A stretch of 64,000 nt of DNA, from positions 170,924 to 234,923 of the forward strand of contig NZ_QGLP01000010.1 in the NCBI RefSeq assembly GCF_003202915.1, written 5' to 3'. The notes beneath the pieces were generated by a model. The model was not told the DNA's origin. It worked only from the letters and a program-made list of their open reading frames with translations, and made no database searches. Numbering within the stretch: position 1 is the first letter of the stretch; every line of letters begins with the position of its first letter. This DNA comes from Gilliamella apicola. GTDB lineage: Bacteria > Pseudomonadota > Gammaproteobacteria > Enterobacterales > Orbaceae. This document shows, piece by piece, positions 1 to 7,649 of this stretch. Position numbers and translations under genes: made by a program.

Positions 1-581
1 TCGGCTGAAAGTAGATCATTGCCAGAAATTTTGCTAATCTCATGCCTTAGTCGATCAAAATTGACACTATTCCATAAACCTTGTTGTGGTAAAGCATTCA
101 ACCAAGCGGTAAGGCCTTCATCAAAGAGTGCTTGAAAAGATGTGGGTGTAACCGGCACATCGCGCTCATCATGCAATAACACCTGTTTTAATTGCTCAAT
201 GAGTTTTGATTTTTGTTCAGTCACCTCATTAAGGCTTAAACCAGTAGTAAACAGGCGCATACCACAATTAATATCTGTGCCTATCGCCGCAGGAATAATT
301 AAATTAGGAGTAGTGGCAACAATACTTCCAACAGGTGCAATCGCGCCGGGATGAAAGTCCGGCGTAGCCCTTGCAGCGCAAACTTTGCCGTCATTATTGG
401 GCATTGTTACCGATGCAAAATCAAGTAATTGCTCAACTGCTTTTTCTTCTAAAGGTAACGGATTGGGTAACAGTACTTGTGCTGTAATATCTTGTTTATT
501 AAATGTATAGATATCATTATTAAAATGAGTTTCAATCCCACATCGGGATAAACGTTTTTGTAAACGGGTAAATGTAGACAT
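1..581 (-). CDS. RtcB-family RNA ligase paralogue (RtcB2-like), C-terminal part cut off by window edge
   Basis: The reading frame starts at an ATG at 581 and runs off the window, so 193 codons are visible. The translation carries RtcB hallmarks in altered form: TPDFHPGAIAPVG (about residues 73-85) replaces the MPDVHxGKG segment, and GTDINCGM (101-108, Cys106) replaces the metal-binding GVDIGCGM. RtcB enzymes join RNA ends with 2',3'-cyclic phosphate or 3'-phosphate to 5'-OH ends, using GTP and Mn2+. The guanylylated histidine would lie beyond the window. The gene follows rtcR on the same strand after a 147-bp gap. Divergence from the second RtcB at 2764 shows it is a distinct subfamily. The RtcB2 type known beside prfH (a release factor that rescues ribosomes cut in the decoding centre) is a good candidate, but the prfH side is not visible. 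Confidence 0.8.
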   Translation of the reverse strand, partial: MSTFTRLQKRLSRCGIETHFNNDIYTFNKQDITAQVLLPNPLPLEEKAVEQLLDFASVTMPNNDGKVCAARATPDFHPGAIAPVGSIVATTPNLIIPAAIGTDINCGMRLFTTGLSLNEVTEQKSKLIEQLKQVLLHDERDVPVTPTSFQALFDEGLTAWLNALPQQGLWNSVNFDRLRHEISKISGNDLLSA

Positions 582-611
582 AATAGCCACCTAGAAAACA
601 ATAAAATACCG

Positions 612-630
612 TCCTCTCAATTTGAGAGGA
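612..630. repeat. Perfect 9-bp inverted repeat in the leader of the RtcB paralogue
   Basis: The sequence TCCTCTCAATTTGAGAGGA is a perfect palindrome of 9 bp on each side of one central base, about 30 bp upstream of the start at 581. A second inverted repeat, TTTCCTG/CAGGAAA with a 13-nt loop, lies just upstream at 640-666. Both would be inside the transcript if the promoter at 675-704 is used. A one-base centre suits a protein operator better than an RNA hairpin. Confidence 0.5.
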
Positions 631-674
631 TAATTACTGTTTCCTGCAGCAGCACTATTCAGGAAAGTGGGCGT

Positions 675-704
675 ATTCTAGACCAAAGTTTATTAATATG
701 TAAA
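675..704 (-). promoter_or_regulatory. Possible sigma70 promoter for the RtcB paralogue
   Basis: On the minus strand TTTACA (699-704) and TAGAAT (675-680) are separated by 18 bp, a reasonable -35/-10 pair. It would start transcription near 668, leaving a leader of about 85 nt with two inverted repeats. The gene could instead be read through from rtcR. Confidence 0.4.
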
Positions 705-728
705 CTAGTAAATCATTTTTTTATTAGA

Positions 729-2357
729 TCATCCGTTGTAACTATGTATTTTTTCCCAACTCAGACCAAATTTAGCTAAGTATTTTTTTAAGCGATCAGC
801 ATCGTTACTGCGTTGTTTTTTGGTTCGGGATATGGCAAATAATTGTCGGCCTGCTTCTGATAAACTACTACTTTTTTGGCAGATTTCGATCACTTTTTCC
901 AGTTGATAACGGTCAAATTCATCAATTTCATTAGGTATCAGGTCATCATAACTATTTTGTGTAGAAGTCCAATTTTGACTTAGGCGTTTAATTTCTTGTT
1001 CAACCTGTTCAGTGGTAATGTTCGCTTGCGGTGCTAAGGTTGCCATGCGAATAATTGAGCTGTTTAATTCACGAAAGTTACCTTGCCATAAGGCTTGTGG
1101 TGAGGTAGCGAATTTAAGATAAGCTTGGCGTGACTGTTGATTAAAGCGTGGCATAATGCCATATTCTTTGGCATAGCGCGCCAATTCAAAATCAATATTG
1201 GGTTCAATATCCTCTTTTCTATCCACTAAGCCCGGTAGTTGATAACTCCACAAATTGATTCGAGCAAACAGATCTTCACGAAACTCACCTTGCGCTATAG
1301 CCTGTTTGAGATCTTTATTAGTACCGGCAATTAATTGAAAATCACTGTGTATCGGTTTGTCGCTACCAAACGGGTAAAATTGTTTTTCTTCAATGGCTTT
1401 TAATAACATCGCTTGCTCATCAAGTCCCAGTTCGCCAATTTCATCTAAAAACAGTAAACCACCATCGGCATTTTTAAGTAATCCAGTGCGCGCAAGATTT
1501 GCTCCCGTAAAGGCGCCTTTAACATGACCAAACAAGGTTGATATTGCGCTATCACCGCGTAGAGTGGCGCAATTGATTTCAACAAATTGTCCTTTGATTT
1601 GATGATTGGTTTGTTTGAGTAAATAAATCTGTTTTGCCAAAAATGATTTACCCGCGCCCGTTGGTCCACATAATAAAATAGGTGCATGGGAACGGCTCGC
1701 CACTTGTTCGATTTCGGCAATAAGCTGATTAAATTGTGGGTTACGAGTTGCGATGCCCGATTTTAATAGCTCGGTCGCTTGCTGAGCATATTGCTGAAAA
1801 CGGGTTAGGATTTTATCGTAACGATTTAAATTTAAATCAATAATACTCATTATCCCGCAAGGGGTAAGCGCAATCGGATCGTTTTCCTCAATTTCATTAA
1901 TTTCATTATTTTCGGTCAGAGGCTCTTTTTTCGGAGGGGACATTTGTAATAATTTAGCAGGAAAATAGCGTGATTCTGCCAGTAAAAACCAACAAATCTG
2001 CATAACATGGGTACCTGTTGTGATATGTAAATAATACTCTTCTTGTTCTGAATTAAATGCGTAGTTTTTCGAAATATCAAAAAGGAAGGTATAAACTTGC
2101 TCAAAATCCCATGGATTATCAATGTTTACCTCAATGGGGTTTACTTCAGTATGAGGTGATAAAATCTTAATATCTTTAACGATGGTACAAAGTAGCTCAT
2201 AATCGTTCGGAGAATAGAGCAGTTCTAATCGAGTAACTGGCATATCGGATTGATGACATAAATCAATAGTCGGTCGCCAATTCTTCCAGCGTCGTTTTCC
2301 TTTACCACGTTGATCCAATACATTCCCTAAAAATCCAAACACGACATTCTTTTTCAT
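729..2357 (-). CDS. rtcR: RtcR, sigma54-dependent activator of the RNA repair operon
   Basis: This 542-residue protein has the RtcR layout. An N-terminal CARF-like sensor domain (about 1-185) begins MKKNVVFGFLGNVLD. The central AAA+ domain has Walker A GPTGAGKS (231-238), the sigma54-contacting GAFTGA loop (281-286) and Walker B LLFLDEIGE (301-309). The C-terminal DNA-binding part contains SLSEAGRQLF. In enterobacteria RtcR turns on rtcBA when RNA fragments with 2',3'-cyclic phosphate ends bind the CARF domain. It is divergent from rtcB, whose promoter is a clear sigma54 type, so the control circuit is conserved. The RtcB paralogue follows on the same strand. All catalytic motifs look intact. 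Confidence 0.95.
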   Translation of the reverse strand: MKKNVVFGFLGNVLDQRGKGKRRWKNWRPTIDLCHQSDMPVTRLELLYSPNDYELLCTIVKDIKILSPHTEVNPIEVNIDNPWDFEQVYTFLFDISKNYAFNSEQEEYYLHITTGTHVMQICWFLLAESRYFPAKLLQMSPPKKEPLTENNEINEIEENDPIALTPCGIMSIIDLNLNRYDKILTRFQQYAQQATELLKSGIATRNPQFNQLIAEIEQVASRSHAPILLCGPTGAGKSFLAKQIYLLKQTNHQIKGQFVEINCATLRGDSAISTLFGHVKGAFTGANLARTGLLKNADGGLLFLDEIGELGLDEQAMLLKAIEEKQFYPFGSDKPIHSDFQLIAGTNKDLKQAIAQGEFREDLFARINLWSYQLPGLVDRKEDIEPNIDFELARYAKEYGIMPRFNQQSRQAYLKFATSPQALWQGNFRELNSSIIRMATLAPQANITTEQVEQEIKRLSQNWTSTQNSYDDLIPNEIDEFDRYQLEKVIEICQKSSSLSEAGRQLFAISRTKKQRSNDADRLKKYLAKFGLSWEKIHSYNG

Positions 2358-2395
2358 AATTTTATATATTTTTATAAATAGATATATAAAATTAT
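2356..2395. promoter_or_regulatory. 14-bp perfect AT inverted repeat overlapping the rtcR start
   Basis: ATAATTTTATATAT (2356-2369) and its exact reverse complement (2382-2395) flank a 12-bp spacer. One arm covers the rtcR start codon. It lies about 115-155 bp upstream of the sigma54 promoter, a usual distance for an enhancer, so it could be an RtcR binding site that also autoregulates rtcR. The region is nearly pure A+T, so chance pairing is easier than normal. Confidence 0.35.
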
Positions 2396-2507
2396 ATAAA
2401 AATGTGTATTAAAAATACTATGATAATTTTTATCTTTATTTTAAAAAATCATTTATTCTTATTTAAAAACAAATAATTAAAAAATAATTGCTATGGTTTT
2501 TTATTTA

Positions 2508-2525
2508 TTGGCACGCTTTTCGCAA
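2508..2525 (+). promoter_or_regulatory. Sigma54 promoter of the rtcB operon
   Basis: TTGGCACGCTTTTCGCAA has the GG (2510-2511) and GC (2522-2523) pairs separated by exactly 10 bp, and the -24 half is perfect (TGGCACG). Transcription should start near 2535. This leaves a long leader of about 230 nt before rtcB, in which the structured RNA at 2615-2694 lies. The divergent sigma54 activator RtcR supports the call. Confidence 0.85.
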
Positions 2526-2614
2526 TATTAATGCTACCTAAGCAAGCATATTCAGATATGTTGAGATGGTTTAAATTAAATAATCAAGTCACTTTGTGGT
2601 GATAAAAGATACCA

Positions 2615-2694
2615 GCACTAAAGCGCTCATAGCGCAATGTACCAATAGAATTTTGGTCATAAACGAATGGATAAACGGTAACATCCTTTAGTGC
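2615..2694 (+). ncRNA. tRNA-like four-arm RNA in the rtcB leader (Y-RNA-like candidate)
   Basis: Eighty nucleotides can pair into a cloverleaf. The closing stem is 8 bp, GCACTAAA (2615-2622) with TTTAGTGC (2687-2694). Arm 1 is GCGCT/AGCGC with a 3-nt loop (2623-2635). Arm 2 is ACCAA/TTGGT with a 7-nt loop (2641-2657). Arm 3 is GGAT/ATCC with a 10-nt loop (2669-2686), abutting the closing stem as a T arm does. All four stems are perfect Watson-Crick. It is not a functional tRNA by sequence: the T-loop motif and the U before the anticodon are missing. In Salmonella the rtcR-controlled operon carries YrlA, a Y RNA that mimics tRNA, beside rtcB; this element sits in the corresponding place. Expression as a separate RNA is inference. 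Additional small hairpins lie at 2545-2562 and 2589-2602. Confidence 0.45.
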
Positions 2695-2763
2695 AATCTA
2701 ACCAATATAAAGATATTACCACTGGCGGAGTGCATTTTGCCCAGATGTAAAAGGAAGATAAAA

Positions 2764-3990
2764 ATGAGTCAATATGAAGTAATAAAAATTGAAAATTCAA
2801 GACCAGTAAAAATGTGGACTAAAGGTGTACCAGTCGAGCAAGAAGCCAAAGAACAATTACTAAAAACAGCACAATTGCCATTTATTTTTAAACACATTGC
2901 CGTAATGCCTGATGTCCATGTGGGTAAAGGATCAACAATCGGGAGTGTTATTCCTACTCTGGGCGCTATTATTCCAGCAGCCGTTGGGGTAGATATTGGT
3001 TGTGGAATGATGGCCGTACAAACATCATTAACTGCGTCTGATTTACCTGATGATCTAGCGCCTTTACGTTTAGCGATTGAAAAAAATGTGCCACATGGTT
3101 CAACGCCTAAAAATATGGGGCAAGATCAGGGAAGTTGGCAAGATGCGCCAGCAATTGTAGATCAATATTGGCAACAGCTTTTACCAGGATTTGAGAAATT
3201 AACCGAAAAATATCCGTGTTTTTTAAAAACAAATAATTACTGTCATTTAGGGACACTAGGAACGGGTAATCACTTTATCGAAGTTTGTTTAGATGAAAAT
3301 CAACAAGTCTGGATTATGTTACATAGTGGTTCGCGTGGTGTCGGTAATGCTATCGGTGAATTTTTTATTAAATTAGCCAAAAAAGATATGGAAACTTATT
3401 TTATTGATAAATATCTACCAAATAATGATTTAGCTTACTTTGTTGAAAGGACTGAACATTTTGATGATTATCTTATGGCGGTAAATTGGGCGCAAGAGTT
3501 TGCTCGTTTAAATCGTGAAATTATGATGCATAACACTATTATGGCTATTAGAAATACATTAAATATTGAGTTCACTAGTTATATACAGTCCGTAAATTGT
3601 CATCATAACTATGTGCAAAAAGAGAATCATTTTGGACATAATGTTTTTGTTACTCGTAAAGGAGCAGTTTCTGCCCGTAAAGGGGAATTAGGGATTATTC
3701 CAGGATCAATGGGAGCGAAAAGCTACATTGTTCGCGGACTGGGAAATGAAGAAAGTTTTTGCTCTTGTTCTCATGGTGCTGGACGGGTTATGAGTCGCAC
3801 AGAAGCGAAAAAGAAATTTACCATCGCAGATCAAATTAAAGCAACTGCACATGTTGAATGTCGTAAAGATGCCAATGTTATTGATGAAATTCCAATGGCA
3901 TATAAAGATATTGATGCTGTAATGACGGCACAAAATGAATTAGTTGAGATTGTTCATCAACTACGACAAGTGGTCTGTGTGAAAGGATAA
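2764..3990 (+). CDS. rtcB: RtcB, GTP/Mn2+-dependent 3'-5' RNA ligase
   Basis: The 408-residue product, the same length as E. coli RtcB, seals 2',3'-cyclic phosphate or 3'-phosphate ends to 5'-OH ends during tRNA and rRNA repair. Visible motifs are MPDVHVGKGSTIGS (48-61), the metal ligand Cys80 in GVDIGCGM, LGTGNHFIE (about 165-173), NCHHNYVQ (278-285) and SCSHGAGR (334-341), whose His337 is the guanylylated residue. The start at 2764 follows AAGGAAG and matches the family; an upstream in-frame TTG at 2737 has no support. It is the first gene after the sigma54 promoter and the tRNA-like leader. No rtcA (RNA cyclase) follows, unlike the E. coli operon. Confidence 0.97.
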   Translation: MSQYEVIKIENSRPVKMWTKGVPVEQEAKEQLLKTAQLPFIFKHIAVMPDVHVGKGSTIGSVIPTLGAIIPAAVGVDIGCGMMAVQTSLTASDLPDDLAPLRLAIEKNVPHGSTPKNMGQDQGSWQDAPAIVDQYWQQLLPGFEKLTEKYPCFLKTNNYCHLGTLGTGNHFIEVCLDENQQVWIMLHSGSRGVGNAIGEFFIKLAKKDMETYFIDKYLPNNDLAYFVERTEHFDDYLMAVNWAQEFARLNREIMMHNTIMAIRNTLNIEFTSYIQSVNCHHNYVQKENHFGHNVFVTRKGAVSARKGELGIIPGSMGAKSYIVRGLGNEESFCSCSHGAGRVMSRTEAKKKFTIADQIKATAHVECRKDANVIDEIPMAYKDIDAVMTAQNELVEIVHQLRQVVCVKG

Positions 3991-3995
3991 ATGAT

Positions 3996-4016
3996 ATCGA
4001 GGATAACTTCCTCGAT
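3996..4016 (+). other. Stem-loop just after rtcB
   Basis: ATCGAGGA and TCCTCGAT form a perfect 8-bp stem with a 5-nt loop, six bases after the rtcB stop. No T tract follows, so it is more likely an mRNA-stabilising or processing element within the operon than a strong terminator. It may lower expression of the three downstream genes. Confidence 0.55.
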
Positions 4017-4117
4017 GATCATGACGGAAATAATATGATAACTAATGATTACTTATAGCATTTTGATATAAACAATTAATCATTCACGATAACGATAAGA
4101 TATTTTAAGGATAAACA

Positions 4118-5698
4118 ATGACAACGAATTTAAACACAACAACTGAGCAACCATTCCCAATAGTATGGGATAACAATAGAATCAGTATTTATCAGTTTTT
4201 ACTCCCTTATCAAAATGCAGATAAATTACCAGAGATAGCGGAAACACTCCCTGATGAATCTTTGGATAATAACGAATTCAAATGGGCAAATGGAGCAATG
4301 GATGGTGTTATCAATCATCACGGCGCATCAACAGAACAAAATTGTGCAGAAAATATGCTAATGTTGCTTCAACAAATAACAATACAACCTAATCAATCAA
4401 ATATCGAGCAACTGTATAATTTAGTCACCACTGAACGTACATTAAGCTTTATTGATGATTTAGCTGAAGCAATACCGAACATTGACGTTGATTTTGATAA
4501 ATTATATGAGTTTGTCTATTGGTTAGCCATTAATAGCCCTGATCGTGAAATCATTAAATTTAGTATTGCTATATTGGGCTGTTTTACCACCGAACAAACC
4601 GAACTATTTATGTTATTCGGTATGCATAATGAGTTTAGCTTATATTCTGCTATTGCATTAGAAAATACATTATCATCTGAAAATGATATTGAAAATACCT
4701 TAATGAAACTAGCTCAAAAAGTTGATGGTTGGGGACGTATTCAAATCGTCGAACGATTAACCAACTATCCATTATCATCAGCAAGTAAAGATTGGTTGTT
4801 AAGAGCCGGTTATCAAAATAGCATTATGAATGAATATCTTGCTTATACCTGCGCAGTAGCTGGTGAATTAGATAAGGTGTTAGAGCAAAATAGTATTGAT
4901 AATGAATTAATTAGCTCAATCGGTGAAATTCTAGAAGCATTAATTAACGGTGGGCCAGCTGAGGATATATATTGTTATGATGTTGGTGCTCAAGTTTGTG
5001 CCAGTTATTTAACTCATCTACTTAAACAACCAAACTTAGTCGATCTGAATATATTACGAACGGTTAAATTAATACATAATTTTGTTACTGAAGAGGTAGA
5101 TGAAAATACGCCTAACTGGCACGAACAAATAAAAGATGAAATAATCGAAAAAGCTAATCAGTTTATTCAACAAGATAAATGGATAGAGTTGATTGAAAAA
5201 AAACTAACGGCTATCAATGAGAAGCAATTTTCGCTAGCAGCAGAACTTTATTCTCAATATGGTTTTGATGCATGGCCAGCACGATTTGAATATCAGAAAA
5301 AATATAATGGTGATCAGTGGAATAATTTGATGCAAAGTGATTCAATATCAAGAATCCAACAAGTTATTCAATTAGCTAATCAACAATATGATTTCGCTAA
5401 ACTCGCAACCGGACCTACATTGGATGATGGATTCGGCGAAGATGATGCACATTATATATTATTACTGATATTACAAGAACTTGATCGTTTTCCTGAGGTT
5501 GGTGAAGATTTATTATTAATCGCTTTAAAAAGCCCGCTAATACGACATCGAACTATGGCATTAAATGCTATAAAAGCTTGGGAACGGTCATTATGGTCAG
5601 CCAAGATCAAAACGGCAGTACAAGAACTGGCAATCATTGAACCTGATGACGAGATTAAAGAAGATTTAGCCGCATTAATAGCTGAAATGAATGATTAA
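4118..5698 (+). CDS. Unrecognised alpha-helical, HEAT-like repeat protein of the rtcB operon
   Basis: The function of this 526-residue protein is not recognised. It is acidic, has no signal peptide or membrane segment, and seems almost wholly helical. The stretch around residues 435-505 (including ALKSPLIRHRTMALNAIKAW) looks like HEAT/armadillo-type helix pairs. The start follows AAGGATAAACA and is well placed. It lies 127 bp after rtcB and 53 bp before a nucleotidyltransferase gene, all on one strand, so it is very probably part of the stress-induced repair operon. Helical repeat proteins often serve as RNA or protein scaffolds, and Ro60 itself has a HEAT-like ring, but no TROVE or vWA signature is seen here. 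A role in holding damaged RNA is speculation. Confidence 0.75.
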   Translation: MTTNLNTTTEQPFPIVWDNNRISIYQFLLPYQNADKLPEIAETLPDESLDNNEFKWANGAMDGVINHHGASTEQNCAENMLMLLQQITIQPNQSNIEQLYNLVTTERTLSFIDDLAEAIPNIDVDFDKLYEFVYWLAINSPDREIIKFSIAILGCFTTEQTELFMLFGMHNEFSLYSAIALENTLSSENDIENTLMKLAQKVDGWGRIQIVERLTNYPLSSASKDWLLRAGYQNSIMNEYLAYTCAVAGELDKVLEQNSIDNELISSIGEILEALINGGPAEDIYCYDVGAQVCASYLTHLLKQPNLVDLNILRTVKLIHNFVTEEVDENTPNWHEQIKDEIIEKANQFIQQDKWIELIEKKLTAINEKQFSLAAELYSQYGFDAWPARFEYQKKYNGDQWNNLMQSDSISRIQQVIQLANQQYDFAKLATGPTLDDGFGEDDAHYILLLILQELDRFPEVGEDLLLIALKSPLIRHRTMALNAIKAWERSLWSAKIKTAVQELAIIEPDDEIKEDLAALIAEMND

Positions 5699-5751
5699 AA
5701 ATTTTGTTCAATTGATGGTTATTATAAAAATTAATAAGGATGTTATTGAAA

Positions 5752-6507
5752 ATGCAAAACCGTATACAAGAAAAACTTATTGAATTAGAACAACAATATA
5801 ACATTAACATCATTTTTGCCTGCGAGTCTGGTAGCCGAGCATGGGGATTTCCCTCACCAAATAGTGATTATGATGTTCGTTTTATTTATATTCATCCAAT
5901 TGATAAATATTTATCAATTGATAATCCTGCTTCTCATCTTACTTTTCCAATCGACGATGAGTTGGATTTACATGGGTGGGATTTGAAAAAAACGTTACAG
6001 TTAATTCGCAAATCCAATACTACGCCATTTGAGTGGTTGCAGTCACCAATTATTTATCAGCAAAATGCTGCAATTGCTGAGCCATTATGGCAATTATGCG
6101 CAGAATTTTTTAATGCCCGCGGTAATATTTTTCACTATTTAGGTATAGCGAAAAGTGCTTGGCAAAGTAATCAAGGACAACAAATTGGTGTCAAAAAGTT
6201 ATTTTATGTGTTAAGACCACTATTATGTGCTAAATGGTGTTTAGAAAAACAGCAAATCGCTCCGATGGCAATAGCACCATTATTGACGCTATTGCCCGAA
6301 AATTTACGTAACAAAATCAATAAGATTATTGAGCAAAAAGCAACCATGGCTGAATCACAACTTATCGCTATCGATCCTGAAATATTACTATTTATTGAAC
6401 AGTCGATGAATGATATCTTGCAACAGGTTGCGCCAATAACTGAACGACATTTTAAACCGGCTAAATTAGATCAATTTTTTATAAAAACATTGATGGATTT
6501 GCAATAG
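5752..6507 (+). CDS. COG3541-type predicted nucleotidyltransferase, first copy
   Basis: This 251-residue protein belongs to the pol-beta superfamily of nucleotidyltransferases. The active-site helix ESGSRAWGF (25-33) is followed by SDYDVRFIY (38-46), giving the metal-binding Asp39 and Asp41. Such enzymes transfer a nucleotide to RNA, protein or small molecules; the substrate of this family is not established. The start at 5752 is preferred because family members begin a few residues before the first helix. The in-frame ATG at 5740 directly touches the AAGG ribosome site, with no spacing. Being in the rtcB operon, it could act on broken RNA ends, but this is inference. Confidence 0.85.
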   Translation: MQNRIQEKLIELEQQYNINIIFACESGSRAWGFPSPNSDYDVRFIYIHPIDKYLSIDNPASHLTFPIDDELDLHGWDLKKTLQLIRKSNTTPFEWLQSPIIYQQNAAIAEPLWQLCAEFFNARGNIFHYLGIAKSAWQSNQGQQIGVKKLFYVLRPLLCAKWCLEKQQIAPMAIAPLLTLLPENLRNKINKIIEQKATMAESQLIAIDPEILLFIEQSMNDILQQVAPITERHFKPAKLDQFFIKTLMDLQ

Positions 6508-6522
6508 GGAAAAGAATATCAG

Positions 6523-7584
6523 ATGACAATTGATGATTTAAAAAGGCAAAATTTAATCTTATTTGAAGTTATCAGTGGTAGCCGTGCTTTTGGATTAGCC
6601 ACGGAAACATCCGATACTGATATTAAAGGGGTATTTTACCTACCAAAAGAAAAATTTTATGGACTTGAGTACATTCCGCAAATTAGTAATGCCTCTAATG
6701 ATATTGTCTATTATGAATTAGGCCGGTTTGTTGAATTACTGCTTAAAAATAACCCTAATATTTTAGAAGTGTTAGCTTCCAGTTCGGAATGTATTTTATA
6801 TCAACATCCGATTATGCAGCAGTTGACCCTCGATCTTTTTTTATCTAAACAAACCGAACAAACATTTGCTCATTATGCAATATCGCAAATAAAAAAAGCT
6901 AAAGGGTTAAATAAAAAAATCAATAATCCAGTAGAAGTTAAACGAAAAACAGTACTGGATTTTTGTTATATCATTCAAGGGCAACATACTTATCCAATGA
7001 CCAACTGGTTAACCCAAAATGGTTTACAGCAACAGTGTTGTGGTTTGGTTAATATACCTCATGGTAGGGATTTATATGCTCTCTTCTATGATGCGTCAGG
7101 TAGTTGTGGTTATCATGGCATTATTCAGCATGAAGATTCCACGGAACTCTGTTTATCTTCGGTTAAAATGGATTCTCAAGTAACGGCTTATTTGAGTTTT
7201 AATCGTGATGGTTTCTCATCGCACTGCCGTGAATATAAAGCGTATTGGCAATGGGTCGCCAATCGGAATCAGCAACGTTATAAAAATAATATTGAAAATG
7301 GTAATGACTTTGATGCTAAAAACATGATGCATACTATTCGGTTATTGCAAGTTGCCTACGAAATCATGACAAAAGGAACCATTACCAATAAACGACCTAA
7401 TCGTGATGAACTGTTAGCCATTAAGCAGGGTAAATTAAGTTATGATGAGATTATGCAACTTGCTGAATCACTATTAGCAAAAATCGAAACTGCATCATTA
7501 TCATCGCGATTACCTGATCAACCTAATAGCCAAAAAGCATTAGCAGTTTTGCTAACGATGCGTAATTACTTATATCAATCATAA
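6523..7584 (+). CDS. COG3541-type predicted nucleotidyltransferase, second copy
   Basis: The 353-residue protein has the same fold as its upstream neighbour but is far diverged and longer. It shows ISGSRAFGL (17-25) and SDTDIKGVFYLP (30-41), with catalytic Asp31 and Asp33. A long helical C-terminal region follows. It begins 15 bp after the first copy, so both are probably co-translated. The two keep intact active sites, which argues against one being a decaying copy. Different substrates or a heterodimer are possible. The gene ends the repair operon, followed by a terminator shared with treC. Confidence 0.85.
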   Translation: MTIDDLKRQNLILFEVISGSRAFGLATETSDTDIKGVFYLPKEKFYGLEYIPQISNASNDIVYYELGRFVELLLKNNPNILEVLASSSECILYQHPIMQQLTLDLFLSKQTEQTFAHYAISQIKKAKGLNKKINNPVEVKRKTVLDFCYIIQGQHTYPMTNWLTQNGLQQQCCGLVNIPHGRDLYALFYDASGSCGYHGIIQHEDSTELCLSSVKMDSQVTAYLSFNRDGFSSHCREYKAYWQWVANRNQQRYKNNIENGNDFDAKNMMHTIRLLQVAYEIMTKGTITNKRPNRDELLAIKQGKLSYDEIMQLAESLLAKIETASLSSRLPDQPNSQKALAVLLTMRNYLYQS

Positions 7585-7592
7585 TGATTAAT

Positions 7593-7626
7593 AAAAAAGC
7601 GCTCATTTTAATAACGGCGCTTTTTT
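7593..7626. terminator. Bidirectional terminator between the repair operon and treC
   Basis: AAAAAAGCGC and GCGCTTTTTT form a 10-bp stem around a 14-nt loop between two convergent genes. The A and T tracts give a U-run in both directions. Confidence 0.8.
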
Positions 7627-7649
7627 ACATTCAATTTTACTAAAGCTTA

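Noticed and set aside
1445..1720. Open frame on the minus strand inside rtcR
   Set aside because: It overlaps the conserved AAA+ core in another frame, has no ribosome site and no family resemblance.
2615..2694. A genuine tRNA gene
   Set aside because: There is no T-loop motif, no conserved U33 or D-loop GG at the right positions and no encoded CCA end; only the overall fold is tRNA-like.
2737..2763. Upstream extension of rtcB from TTG at 2737
   Set aside because: The extra nine residues are not in the family and the AAGGAAG ribosome site points to the ATG at 2764.
4118..5698. Ro60/Rsr (TROVE) identity for the helical protein
   Set aside because: Its position fits, but no TROVE signature or C-terminal vWA metal motif can be seen.
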